From contig NZ_JAFREP010000025.1 of assembly GCF_017377855.1 (NCBI RefSeq), positions 62,001-126,000 of the forward strand: DNA of 64,000 nucleotides, read 5' to 3'. The notes beneath the pieces were generated by a model. The model did no database searches and was not told where the DNA came from. It was given only the letters and a program-made list of their open reading frames with translations. Of this stretch, positions 52,976 to 63,500 are shown in pieces. The position numbers were made by a program, and so were the translations under genes. Each line of letters begins with the position of its first letter. Position 1 is the first letter of the stretch. Origin of the DNA: Acanthopleuribacter pedis (GTDB lineage: Bacteria > Acidobacteriota > Holophagae > Acanthopleuribacterales > Acanthopleuribacteraceae).

Positions 52976-53181
52976 GGCCACATTTCTCTCAAGGAATTGT
53001 CGCGAGAAGCTGTAAGCCTTGTGAGTACGAAGGTTACGGCCGAGAGCAAGCGGAGCGGGGCCAACCCTTCGGCGTAGCAGCGCTACGTCGCGTATTGCGC
53101 GACAGAGTAATGCGGAAGGCCGCCCCCTCGTAATCGCACGGGTTGCCCCGTGGCAGAATTCCTTGTGGGAATTGCGGGCTA
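52976..53181 (+). repeat. Dispersed palindromic element, copy 6 (one degenerate unit)
   Basis: About 206 bp. The right end ATTGCGGGCTA is intact, the left end is weathered (GGCCACATTTCTCTCAAGGA). Internal blocks match copy 4 (GCGCTACGTCGCGTATTGC). A separate GAAATGCGGG at about 52962 may be part of another copy. This is the only copy not touching a gene's 3' end; it lies 80 bp upstream of the lectin gene. Confidence 0.85.
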
Positions 53182-53752
53182 GGTAGAGCGCTTGGGCGAA
53201 ACCGGGGAGGACGGGTTCCGCAATCGTCAGTGCGAGAGCGTGGTTCGAGCATTGCTAGGATTTTAGATGCCGTGCGTCAATATGTCGAATGAGGTAATAG
53301 TGAAATAAGAAACAAATATGAATAGTTTTTTTGGCTGATTATCGGGCGGCCGAACCGTCCTGTTCCGGTTTCTGCATTTTTTGGTTGCAGGAAATTCCTC
53401 GCTTTCGCGCGTTGTTAAACGGGGCGCCGAAAAGAAATCGTCGCAATAACTGTTGCACGCTAAGGGATGTCTTTTCGCCCTGATTCCAGTAGCATAAAAC
53501 CTAATTAGCGCGAGACCTCGCGGTGATTTCAACCAAACCTCTGGGGGGCAACGAGCTGTGGGAAAACGTGCCATTCACCAGTGAGGTTCGGTGCGATCCT
53601 GGTTTACTTTTTCAAGTTATTTCACACCAGAGTTTTAGCTGAAACTTTTGGCGTGTTTGGCGCTTTTTAGGTAAAAAGCCCGCCGCGGCAATTGTGGTTG
53701 CTGTCGTGCGCATGTTTTATTGGAACGACCAACAGACCGAGGGAGTCACTGA
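53182..53752. other. Intergenic region upstream of the Hsp70-like gene
   Basis: 571 bp, AT-richer than neighbouring coding DNA, no supported gene; the minus-strand frame 53263-53574 has no recognised family and a basic, low-complexity content. Transcription of the Hsp70-like gene should start here. Confidence 0.5.
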
Positions 53753-55462
53753 ATGACAAGTTGGGCCATCGATTTGGGAACCAGCAATACCGCTGTTGCG
53801 CGCTGGGATGATCAAAACAACGAACCGCGTATGGGCCATTTTCCCGATATCGCGCGGGATGCCGAGGAAGGGCGTGACTTGGAAGTTCGCTATTCGATTC
53901 CTTCCGCCGTCTACCTCAGTGAACGGGATTCGTGGGCCCGCAACCTGTATCGTTATAAATGGTTGCGACGCTGGTTACCGACGCCCTACCAAGCCTTGAT
54001 CGGTCGCGCCGCCTTGGATGAAAATGCCCGTTCCTCCAGTGCCCAATTCGTGCCCACCTTCAAATCGGCCTTGATGCGCGACAGTTACCGCACCCTCGGG
54101 CGGGTGAGACGCCGAACGGTTGGTGCTCGGGTTGTCGCCACCACTTTTCTGTTTGAACTGATGCATTTCATGAAAAAGAAGGACGGAAAATGGCCGCGCC
54201 GGTTGGTGTTCGGTACCCCCGTGGATAGCTTCGAGCCCTACCGTGCCGTGCTTAAAGAAATTGCGCGTGAGGTCGGTGTTCGCAAGGTTGGTTTTGTCGA
54301 TGAACCTGTCGCCGCGGCCCTGGGTTACGGCCTTTCCATTCGCGACGACCGCCCCGTGTTGGTTGTTGATTTCGGCGCGGGCACCCTTGACCTCGCCCTC
54401 ATCCGCATGACCAAACAGAAAAGCGAAAAAATCGGGGCCTGCGAGGTTCTGGCCAAAGAAGGTCTGGTCCTTGGCGGCAACCACGTCGACGCCTGGCTGT
54501 TCGAAAAGTTCGCGGCCGAAAAAGGGTTCGAATTACAGGGTATCAACGAAATGGTCGCCCAATGGTGGTACAACGCCATGCTCGGCGAAGCCTGTCGGGT
54601 CAAAGAACGCCTCTTCTTTGAGGAAGAAACCTTTTTCTCACTCGAACCGCCCGAACAATTGCGCTCTTTCGATAAAATCCTGCAAATGCAGGGGGGGCCC
54701 CGCCGAGACCCGGTTACCGTTAACCGCCAAGATCTGATCGACCTGCTCGATGAAAAAGGGCTGTACGCCGCCATAAAAGATGCATTGCGTGCCATCGAAC
54801 GTCAGGCCACCCGCCACGGCATCGCCAACAAAGATATCGGCGAGGTCTTGATGGTGGGCGGTTCGACCTTACTTCCTCAGGTCTATTCCGTGGTCGAAAA
54901 ACATTTTGGTCGTGACCGGGTTCGCGCATGGCAACCCTTCTTTGCGGTTGCCTACGGTGCCAGCGTATTTTCCGACGGTGGACGGCGAACCTCCGACTTC
55001 ATTACCCACGACTACGCGATTCAAACCTTTGACGCCAAGGCCAAAAAGAAGGCGTATCACGTGATTGTGCCGGCCGGAACCCACTTCCCCACGCCAAAGG
55101 ATTTTAACAAACAATTTTTTGTACCGACCTGCGCGGGCGGTGAACCGGAAGATCTCTTTCGGCTCGTGATTTGCGAACTCGGGCGTCACCGTCAGGAAGT
55201 CGAAGAATTCGTGTGGGACGCCCAGGGGAAACTCCACAAGGCCGGCGACGATTCGGAGGAGGGCGGCCGATTGGTCATTCCCCTTAACGAGCAGGATCCC
55301 ACCTTGGGTCGTCTCAACCCGCCGCACCAGCCCCAGGACCGCAAGGCGCGCCTTGAAATTGCTTTTGGGATCAATGAGGATCGCTGGCTGATTGCCACGG
55401 TCACCGACATCAAAACCAACAAGGTCTTGATGAAGGAACGCGCGGTCGTCCGCCTCAAATAG
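53753..55462 (+). CDS. Hsp70-like ATPase (DnaK superfamily, stand-alone)
   Basis: 569 aa. Actin/Hsp70 ATPase with phosphate-1 loop DLGTSNT (7-13), connect motif VDEPVAAALGYGL, phosphate-2 VVDFGAGTLDLALIRM and adenosine motif EVLMVGGSTLLPQV. After it come about 150 residues that do not look like a DnaK substrate-binding domain, instead a beta-rich region (YHVIVPAGTHFPTPKDF and later). No DnaJ or GrpE gene is nearby, so this is not the housekeeping chaperone. GAGGGAG lies about 8 nt before the ATG. It runs into a convergent metallophosphoesterase-HAD pair with 18 bp between stops. Confidence 0.88.
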   Translation: MTSWAIDLGTSNTAVARWDDQNNEPRMGHFPDIARDAEEGRDLEVRYSIPSAVYLSERDSWARNLYRYKWLRRWLPTPYQALIGRAALDENARSSSAQFVPTFKSALMRDSYRTLGRVRRRTVGARVVATTFLFELMHFMKKKDGKWPRRLVFGTPVDSFEPYRAVLKEIAREVGVRKVGFVDEPVAAALGYGLSIRDDRPVLVVDFGAGTLDLALIRMTKQKSEKIGACEVLAKEGLVLGGNHVDAWLFEKFAAEKGFELQGINEMVAQWWYNAMLGEACRVKERLFFEEETFFSLEPPEQLRSFDKILQMQGGPRRDPVTVNRQDLIDLLDEKGLYAAIKDALRAIERQATRHGIANKDIGEVLMVGGSTLLPQVYSVVEKHFGRDRVRAWQPFFAVAYGASVFSDGGRRTSDFITHDYAIQTFDAKAKKKAYHVIVPAGTHFPTPKDFNKQFFVPTCAGGEPEDLFRLVICELGRHRQEVEEFVWDAQGKLHKAGDDSEEGGRLVIPLNEQDPTLGRLNPPHQPQDRKARLEIAFGINEDRWLIATVTDIKTNKVLMKERAVVRLK

Positions 55463-55480
55463 GCCTGAACCCCGTCAGGG

Positions 55481-57145
55481 TCAATTTTCTTGCTTTGGAA
55501 CGGATCGCCAGTTCCCCAGTACCAAGTGGCCGTCCTTTATGGACAGGGGGGCGCACCATTGATGCACCTCTTTAAAGGGTTCCTGCATCCGGCGTGATCG
55601 AAATAACGATACTGAAAGTTGGACGGTCCTCGGTCGAATTAAATGAAAGTTCAGCTGCTGATCATTAACCGCACGTGAGCCGGCACTGCCGCCGCCGAGG
55701 ACGGCGACCTCGCCTAGGCAGTCGCCAGGATCGGTTTCTGGTGAACCAAAAACCGCGGTACGCCAAATAAAGGGCTGATGGCGATGACCGTGAAGTACCA
55801 AGTGTACGCCGGCGGCGGCTGACTTGCGCAGCGTTGCGGCGGCGTCCACGGCCATCCCAAAACCCTTGCCGTATTCATTCGGCGATTCAATGCTTTCCGT
55901 GGGACAGACATGGTGGTGAACCACAAGCCACCGTAATGCGAGCGAGTTGCGTTGCTGTTGCCAGTGCAGGGATTGATTGATGGCGGCAAAAGCCCGTGGG
56001 TGGACACGGCCCATGCCGGACAAAAAATCCTTCCCGTGTTCTAGGCTGCTCGAATTGACGGCACCGACTTCCAGTACTTGCCCATTTGGAAAAACAAAAC
56101 GGCGGGTCATCGTTAGCGTTTCGTGGGGGTCATGCTTGAGAATGCGACGGTAACATTGTTCGTAGGCCGCGCGGGCCTTGGGCGGGGGATGATTGACCGG
56201 AGCATCGTGGTGGTAAGTGGTTTGATTGCTCCATTGAATGTTGTGGTTGCCGGGAATGATAACCAAATGCTCTGGTCCAAGAGAGAGCATGTTAAGCAAG
56301 GTTCGAATTTCCTGGTATGCGATCTCGAATTCGGCCTCATTTCCTAAAAAAGTAATATCGCCGCTGATAATGACTAAGCCAATTCGGTGTCCCTGAATGC
56401 CGGCTTCAACCGCCTCCACCAAGGTGGTTTTCCCTTGGGTCTCGTTACTGTAGCCCCAAACGTGTTGTGCCCTTAGCTTTTCTCCCAAGCTGAAGTGAAG
56501 ATCGCTTAGGTGCAGGATGGTCTCGCCCTTTAGCGGGATTGGCTGGGATGAGAGGGGTTCGTTGATGACAAGACCGGGAAACACAAGCCGCTCGTCACGA
56601 TCTTCATCGTGCCGAGGCCGTATTTGCCAGATGGTGGTGTCCATGGCGCTCAATTCGCCGTGGTCATGAATGACCTTGTCGTCCAATAGATGAAGATGAT
56701 GTTTTTCAATCCAGGGAAGCGGCGGGGCCTTGAGGTAGCTGTAATTTTTAAAAAAATCGGTGGGCTCGGTGGCGATTTGATCGAGCTTTAACCAGCCCAA
56801 ACTGTAGGGGCTTTTTCGGTAGTAACCTGGTACCAACAGGCGTTCTTCCTCATTGAGTTTAATCGTCCCTTCTTCCTCGGGTGCTTTGACAGCGACGACA
56901 CGCGCGTGAAACACGGAAAGGTGTTGCTTGGCGCCTGAATTAAACAGACCGATAATGATGTGCCCGTTCTGATTAATTTCTTCCAGAAGGTGTTCCCAGA
57001 CTTCTTGGCGATAGTCTTCGTAGGGCTTTTTCCACCAACCCCACCAACAAGCGCCGTGGTTGGCAATAAGTGTTCGGTGTTGCTCCAAAGTGTTTGCGAT
57101 TAAATCGCGGTATCGAAACAAAACGGAAAGCGTAGGATTAGGCAT
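55481..57145 (-). CDS. Calcineurin-like metallophosphoesterase with Trp-rich N-terminal domain
   Basis: 554 aa. The phosphoesterase core (about residues 220-470) has every metal motif: LSDLHFS, VIISGDITF, IIPGNHNI, VVHHHVCP and LHGHRHQPF. The first 200 residues form another domain with ANHGACWWGWWKKPYEDY and later VPGYYRKSPYSLGWLKL; I do not recognise a named family. A variable C-terminal part (NFHLIRPRTVQLSVSLF) may hold a beta-domain. It may hydrolyse nucleic acids or a nucleotide signal. Start: ATG 57145 overlaps the HAD gene by 8 bp; the frame is open to 57355. Confidence 0.85.
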   Translation of the reverse strand: MPNPTLSVLFRYRDLIANTLEQHRTLIANHGACWWGWWKKPYEDYRQEVWEHLLEEINQNGHIIIGLFNSGAKQHLSVFHARVVAVKAPEEEGTIKLNEEERLLVPGYYRKSPYSLGWLKLDQIATEPTDFFKNYSYLKAPPLPWIEKHHLHLLDDKVIHDHGELSAMDTTIWQIRPRHDEDRDERLVFPGLVINEPLSSQPIPLKGETILHLSDLHFSLGEKLRAQHVWGYSNETQGKTTLVEAVEAGIQGHRIGLVIISGDITFLGNEAEFEIAYQEIRTLLNMLSLGPEHLVIIPGNHNIQWSNQTTYHHDAPVNHPPPKARAAYEQCYRRILKHDPHETLTMTRRFVFPNGQVLEVGAVNSSSLEHGKDFLSGMGRVHPRAFAAINQSLHWQQQRNSLALRWLVVHHHVCPTESIESPNEYGKGFGMAVDAAATLRKSAAAGVHLVLHGHRHQPFIWRTAVFGSPETDPGDCLGEVAVLGGGSAGSRAVNDQQLNFHLIRPRTVQLSVSLFRSRRMQEPFKEVHQWCAPLSIKDGHLVLGNWRSVPKQEN

Positions 57146-58022
57146 AACTGCAGGTACCCTTGTTGGCGGGTTCGAAATGAAAATGAGAAAAAATCTGTTC
57201 GAAGGACTGATCCAAAACTGCATCCGGTTCCAGGTTGGGGTAACGCATTCGCAAGGTCTCGGCTTGAGCCACATCCTCTTCGGTCCAATGGCTGATGCGA
57301 ACCAACTTTTTCCAGGCTTCGTCAGGGTGGTGGGTGCCGTACTTTGCCCAAGCACTTGCCAGGCCGGCCTCTACCGCCATGCTCATATCCTTAATGAGCG
57401 AATCGCCGATGTAAAGGCTTGTCTCAGGCTTGGCGTCCCACTCGTCCAATATGCCCTTCAATACCGCAACGTCTGGCTTTCTTTGCTTTGGCGGTAACGT
57501 CACAATTTTAATACCCTGATTGGCCGTTGTCGGACTGGGCCCTTTAGGGTGAGGCAACCCCCCATGGGCAGGGGCATGTAAACCGTGGAAAAAAGGTGTA
57601 AGTCCTAACTTTTTAAGGCGGAACACGGCGTTGGGTAAGGTCGCTTCCGTGTGACCGACAACCGTGACGCCGCTGTTTACCAACCGCTGCAAACCTTGGC
57701 GAACCCCTTGGTAAAGCGTTAGTTCACGATTGCGCACCGCGTTAAATGCATGGAATGCTTCATCCAAAGCATTCATCTGTTTTTTTCGCGAAAGCCCCTT
57801 GGTGTAATGCTTGACCGTTTCCGTTTCCAGAAGTGCGAACGGGTGTTCTGTGTTGTGATATCGCTGATGGACCTTTTGCAGCTCCTTGAGCAACTGTTCT
57901 TCACTAACTGACAGAATTAAGGCGGCTTTTTGTGTCATGGCGTACAGCGAAGCTGTGAAAAAATGAACCCAGTCGTACAAGGTGTTGTCTAAATCGGTGA
58001 TGACCAGGTCAATGCTTCGCAT
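57138..58022 (-). CDS. HAD-superfamily hydrolase
   Basis: 294 aa. Motif I DLDNTLYD (10-17) with nucleophile Asp10 and general-acid Asp12, motif II VVGHTEA, motif III Lys in RKPD, motif IV GDSLIKDMSMA. The helical cap (about 30-100) is between motif I and II, so subclass I (phosphoglycolate phosphatase-like). Substrate unknown. GAGG precedes the ATG by about 8 nt. Overlapping with the metallophosphoesterase means they act together. Confidence 0.85.
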   Translation of the reverse strand: MRSIDLVITDLDNTLYDWVHFFTASLYAMTQKAALILSVSEEQLLKELQKVHQRYHNTEHPFALLETETVKHYTKGLSRKKQMNALDEAFHAFNAVRNRELTLYQGVRQGLQRLVNSGVTVVGHTEATLPNAVFRLKKLGLTPFFHGLHAPAHGGLPHPKGPSPTTANQGIKIVTLPPKQRKPDVAVLKGILDEWDAKPETSLYIGDSLIKDMSMAVEAGLASAWAKYGTHHPDEAWKKLVRISHWTEEDVAQAETLRMRYPNLEPDAVLDQSFEQIFSHFHFEPANKGTCSYA

Positions 58023-58145
58023 TTCTTCGCCTCAGGTTCTCATTTTATTATGATTCTATCACTTCGAATGTGATGTGTCATCGGCTTATGTGTTTTTTAT
58101 TACTTAATCGTGTATAACAATAGTATCTTTTTGGTGTGTTTGATG

Positions 58146-60191
58146 TTAGCTTTCCTCTGCTTCCGGGTTGGTGATGATTTCACGGGCCTTGGCGACTGCC
58201 TCCTCCGTGCCCGTGACGAACAGCAAGTCCTCCGCCCGTACGATTTCGGAGCCCGTTGGCAGAACCACGTCGGTTCCTTCGCGGTGGATGGCGACCACCA
58301 ATGCGCCGGAGCGCGCGCGCAGGTTCAACTCCGATAAGGTTTTCCCGATGACTGGAAGGCCTTCCAAGATGAAAATACCGTCCATTTTGTCGAGGTCGGG
58401 GAAAAAAGCTTGTGGGGCTTGCTCCGAGACGCCTTCGGTGCGTTGGCGGTCCAGAAACGCGATAAGGCGTTCCGCTTCCGACCTAATCTCGGCGTCGAAA
58501 CGGCCCGCCGAACGCCACAACAATCCCATCATCATAATGATCCCCGCTGCCACAAGGGCGATGATCGCGGCGGAACCGACAAAAGGCAGGAGAATGACCA
58601 CCGCCGGAATGCCGATACCCATCATGACCAATACGTGAATCGAGGCGCGCAGCAGGGATGCACCGATGGGGGTGATATGGGCGTTGGCGCGAGCGCGGCG
58701 CTCCTCAATCCCCTGCAAAATACCTTCGACCAATTTGTGGGTGTTGCGCACGATGCCGATCAGAAGCGGAATGGAGGCAACAAAGAAGACGGCGAAGGAG
58801 ACCATTTTGCCCTGGGCCGGGGTGATGGCCAATTTCTCCGAGAGGAAGGTGGAGATGCTTGTGAACCCGTACATAAACAGGGCGGTGACCACAACCCACA
58901 CCAAGGCGTCGAAGGTGATGGCGTTAACCGCTTTGCGGCGTGGCGACTTGCCGCCGCCGCCGCCACTGCTCGTGCGCAGGCCGCTGATCCAGCCCTCGTA
59001 AACGACAATCGAGTTTTTAAAGCGGTTGGGTAGGTTGTGATCGACAAAAGCGACCATTCGCGGTGCCCATTTTAGGGCCAGCGGGGTGGTGAAGGCGGTC
59101 AGCACCGCAACCGTCACCATGATCGGTTGTAGGCCGGGACGGACCACCTCGGCGCTGATGCCGATGGCGGCGATGATAAACCCGAATTCGCCGATTTGCC
59201 CGAGGCTCAAACCGGAGGTCATCGACTTTTGCAAACCGTTACCGGATAAGACGCCGGCGATGGAGATACTGAGCAATTGAAAAACAATGACGCAGACAAA
59301 CACGAGCATGGAAGGGCCGATGTTTTCGAGGGCGAGTTGGGGTTCGACCGTCATGCCGATGGATACGAAAAAGACGGCGGCGAAGATGTCTTTGACCGGT
59401 TGAATCGCGTGGACGATATCGTGGCCGCGCCCCGATTCCGACACCAAAACACCGGCGACAAAAGCGCCCAAGGCCACGGAATAGCCCAGGGATTCGGCCA
59501 AAAGCGAAAAGCTGAAACACAGGCCGATGGCGCTGATGATAATGACCTCGTTGTTTTTGAAGGACATCACGTGGCGCACCAAACGCGGTACGATCGGCAA
59601 GCCGAGGGCGATCATCATGGTTAGGGTAAAGAGCAGTTTGCCAAGGGTGAGGGCCAGGCTTTGGACCGAGACGCTCCCGCTTTCGGCCACGGCCGTCATG
59701 GCCGCGATTAGGGCGATGGCGGCCACGTCTTGCAGCACGAGGATGCCCAGCACAAAGGTGCGCACGTCGGCCCCGACCGGGCCGTCCTCAAAGATTTTAC
59801 TCACCAGCATGGTGGACGAAATACAGATACAGGCACCGAGAAATAGGGCCTCTATGTTGGACCAGCCCAGGGCGAGGCCGATGGTAAAGCCCAAAAACAG
59901 CATGGTACCGATTTCGATCAAAGCCGCGAAACCCGCGACCGGCAGGACCTTAAAGAGTTTGCTGAGTTGAAATTCCAGCCCAATGTAAAACATGACCAGA
60001 ACAACCCCGAACTCCGATAGGGTGTGCACGCGGGCCGTATCGGCGAATAGCGGGATGGGTATGTAAGGGCCCACGATCAGGCCCGCGGCGAGAAACCCGA
60101 GAATACTTGGCTGATTAATTTTGCGACAAATAATGCTGGTGCCGGTTGCAACACCTAAAACGATGCCCAGGTCGTGAACGAAACTGGCCAA
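58146..60191 (-). CDS. CPA2-family cation/proton antiporter with RCK-C domain (KefB-type)
   Basis: 681 aa, about 12 membrane segments in residues 1-400, with the CPA2 patterns GLEFQLSKL, AVFFVSIGMTVEP and SLGQIGEFGFIIAAIGI. Two or three further helices lie at about 440-560, then a C-terminal TrkA-C/RCK-C domain (VIGKTLSELNLRARSGALVVAI and DLLFVTGTEEAVAKAREII). The nucleotide-binding RCK-N (TrkA-N) domain seen in KefB/KefC is absent, so control is probably by a different ligand. Exports K+ or Na+ for H+. Start ATG 60191. Confidence 0.88.
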   Translation of the reverse strand: MASFVHDLGIVLGVATGTSIICRKINQPSILGFLAAGLIVGPYIPIPLFADTARVHTLSEFGVVLVMFYIGLEFQLSKLFKVLPVAGFAALIEIGTMLFLGFTIGLALGWSNIEALFLGACICISSTMLVSKIFEDGPVGADVRTFVLGILVLQDVAAIALIAAMTAVAESGSVSVQSLALTLGKLLFTLTMMIALGLPIVPRLVRHVMSFKNNEVIIISAIGLCFSFSLLAESLGYSVALGAFVAGVLVSESGRGHDIVHAIQPVKDIFAAVFFVSIGMTVEPQLALENIGPSMLVFVCVIVFQLLSISIAGVLSGNGLQKSMTSGLSLGQIGEFGFIIAAIGISAEVVRPGLQPIMVTVAVLTAFTTPLALKWAPRMVAFVDHNLPNRFKNSIVVYEGWISGLRTSSGGGGGKSPRRKAVNAITFDALVWVVVTALFMYGFTSISTFLSEKLAITPAQGKMVSFAVFFVASIPLLIGIVRNTHKLVEGILQGIEERRARANAHITPIGASLLRASIHVLVMMGIGIPAVVILLPFVGSAAIIALVAAGIIMMMGLLWRSAGRFDAEIRSEAERLIAFLDRQRTEGVSEQAPQAFFPDLDKMDGIFILEGLPVIGKTLSELNLRARSGALVVAIHREGTDVVLPTGSEIVRAEDLLFVTGTEEAVAKAREIITNPEAEES

Positions 60192-60514
60192 AACGCCTCC
60201 TCAACACATATCCCATCCGTGGGGACCACAAAATTTAACCAAAAGGTTGCGATTTAGGAAGATGCCGTTGTCCAAGTCTTGGCTCGGGGTGCGCCTGGGA
60301 CCGGCGCTACGGGTGGCGGAACATGCACGGACGGTTTTGGGAAGGTCGGCGAGCATGTTCATCACCCGTTGAAGACCGGTAAGCTGCGCGAATAGGCTGC
60401 CAAGAATCGCATTCTCTAGGTTCATGGCTATCGGAAAACCCTATTGTAACCGAGTTTTGTGGTTTGTCGGGAGGGGGGCTTTGCTTTTGCCTGGAAAGAG
60501 GGCCCAACGAAGGG
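60192..60514. other. Intergenic region, no supported gene
   Basis: 323 bp. The minus-strand frame 60201-60425 (74 aa) starts LENAILGSLFAQLTGLQRVM but lacks a ribosome-binding site and a known family; it may be a small protein but I cannot support it. Confidence 0.4.
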
Positions 60515-63500
60515 TTATTGGGCAATCACCCCGGTCATCATTTCACCGTCTTTGCTGATAAGTAACTGAAAGCCGACCAACTCACTGGCGGCGGATGCTT
60601 TAACCCATGCGGCCTCGAGCGGGACATTCTCAAAAAGTTGGCTCAGCAAAAAGATGCGTTTTTCTTTGCCGGCCAAAGTGGTGGGTTCGGTTTCGCCGAT
60701 GAGCGAGCCGTCCAGGGCGTAAAGGCCGAAACGGATCTCGCTCGCCGCGGCGGCGACATTAACTACCGCGTAGCCGTGGAAGGAATCGCCGCTTTGGTCG
60801 ATCATCGGGAAGCAAATTTCCTCGGCCGTTTTGGCAATCGCTTCCAAGCCGGCCATGCGTTTGTTGTCCCAGGTACCGAACAATTCGTAACCGAGAATAT
60901 CGGCGTCGGCGATGACCTCAAACCAATCGACGTTGGCCGGTGAGCCGATGCCTTCCAGAAACGTGTCGGCAAGCGATACTTTTTTCTCTTGAGCGGCGAA
61001 GGTCATGGTTTTTTCCCCGACCAAGGCGCCGCCCGGCCCATAGGCACGGACCAACGCGCTTTGTTGGCTGTCGGCGACATTGACCAGGGTGATCCCCGTC
61101 CAGAATTGGCCGATATCCCGCGCCACGTGGGCAAAATACAGGCTGTTGGATTCCGCCACGAAATTGGCGTTATCGGCCCGACTCCCTTCCAAGCCGAGCG
61201 CGGCGCTGTGTTCAAATTGATCGACGCGTCCGAAGACCTCCACGCCGAGCAGGCCTGCTTGTTGGTTCTGTTCACTGAAGGTCGCCCAGGTGGCGCCCTC
61301 GGGAATGCTGCCCTCGAAGCGGGTCAGGAAATCAAAACCGTCCTTGGAGAAACTGGCGTTGTTGGCGAGGGTGCCGCTGTAGGTGCCCGCGGTCATGAGG
61401 GCCTCGGTTTGTTCGGTTAAACCGTTCACCACGGAGGCGCGGGTAAACCAGGTTTCGGTGGCTTGGGCGATGTGGGGCACAAACAATTCTTCCGCCAGTT
61501 TTTTGGCGGCATTCACCGCGTAGGCCTCGGTTTCGGTCTGATTACAGGTCAGTGAGTACCCAACGACTTCCGCGGTGCTGTCGACGCGAATCCAGGCCAC
61601 ATCATTGATGACCTCGGGGAACAGCGAAACCACGCTGTCGCGGTACATCCCGTTCCCCTCCACCGCGCGTTCGATTTTTTCCAAGGTATTGCCGGCGTTG
61701 TCATAGGCAATGATGGTGAGGTTGGCGGCGCTGTTGGTGGTGTTAATAATGCCGATTTCCGTGGAAAAATCTTCGTCCTCGGTGACCTCGGCAAAAAAGA
61801 GGCCGGGGTTGAGGACTTCGATGGCAAAGCCGAAGCTGAGATTTTTGGTCGCGCCCTCGGTTGCCTGGGGACGGGCGCCGACAATGTAATTGCCCGCGGG
61901 AAGATTCGGGAACTGGAGATTGCGGCCCTTCTCCAACCGCCGTTGCCACAAGACTTGGTCCGGCTCGCGTAAAAAAACGATTTCAGCCGGACCGTCCAAA
62001 TCCAGATCGAGGCTGATGGTCAGCCCGTCTTCAGCCAGGGTGTAGCGGAAATACTGATCGCCGTCCAGCACCAAACTGTCGTACCGGCCGGGTTGGACGT
62101 CGGCCGGTCGGTCGATTTGCGAGTTATCGCCAAAATCGGTCTGGTTCCCAACGGTTACGGCCCGTTGATCTACCAGCAGGCTTTCGCCCGATGCTTCGTT
62201 GCGGTAATAAAGCCGCGCCTCGTAATTGCTGGCCTGTTCAAAGGTCACTTTTCCCAGCGCAAGCTGGGTCGACTCGGTTAACACCGATTCGTCCTCAAGA
62301 TTGACGATTTGCCAAGCGGGGTTCTGCTGTTCGCGGGGTACATTGCGGAACGAGGCGTCAAAAAATACATCGCGACCGACCGGGAGACGCACGTTGGTGC
62401 GGGGTCGGATGATGCGGAAGGAAGGGGTGGCATTGCTGTCGTAAACCTTAAAGGACACTTGATGCTCAACCACGTAATTTTTGGGTTGGTTTACCGCAAA
62501 TACCCGTACCTGGTAGTGGCCGGGTCGGTTAATTGTGATGGGATCGGGTTTCAGTCCGGTCAAACGAATGTCGCGCCCCAACCAATTGACCACGGTGTTG
62601 GGATCATCGGCCAATTCGCCGCTCAGGGTCGCTTCCAAGGTAATCGCTTCGCCGACCCGGTATTCCGCCCGGTTTTGTGGCGAAACGATGTCAAAGTCCA
62701 ATTGCGGGGCCACATTCACCCGCATGAAGTCGCCGATGACCGGTCGGTTATCGGCGTCCAAGGCCACCACGTTAATGGTGAACTTGCCCCGTTCGCTAAA
62801 GGTTACGGCGCATTCCTCCGTGTCGCGGCACAGGATGGTATCGCCGGGTTTTTGCACCCAGGCGGTGGTGGCGACCCGATCTAAATTGCCCTTGGCCTCG
62901 CTTCGGAAGGTGACGGTCTCGTTCAGCGCCACGACGATTTCGCGGGTGTCGGGCGGCGCCTCGGGTGAGACAATGCGCAGCGATTCGCTGATGACCTCAA
63001 TAAATCTTTGAGCCGGAATGGGATCGCGATTGCCGGCACTGTCCTCGGCCTGGCAGGTCAGCACGAAGCGCCCGGGCTTGTCGAACGGGATCTCGATTTG
63101 GGGGCCGCCAAAGCGAATGGGTTGGGGATCGGCCCGTTCCTCGCGCAATTCCCAGTGAAAAAGGGTTGCCGGGTCGGGCGGTTCCGAGGTCGCCCCAAAA
63201 GGGATGACGGAGCCGACGCTGATGCGCAGCAGTTCTTCCGGGGGCGCGACGATTTGCGTATTAATCATGGATTGCACCACCGCTTCAAAGCGGCGTTCGT
63301 CCGGGCCCGGGGCCTCGCGGCCGGTGGCGGGATCGCGCATAAAACAGCGCACGATGTATTTGCCGGGCAGGGGAAAGGCGATGGGGACCTGGGGTCCGGT
63401 TAAGGTCGCCAGAATCAAGGTCGGGTTTATCTCCGCGGACACCTCCCAGCGAAAATCAAGCGGATGGTTCACCTTGGGTTCGGAGGTTGCGCGCAAGGTG

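Noticed and set aside
60201..60425. 74-aa minus-strand frame upstream of the antiporter
   Set aside because: No ribosome-binding site, no family, and low-complexity second half; listed only as part of an intergenic note.
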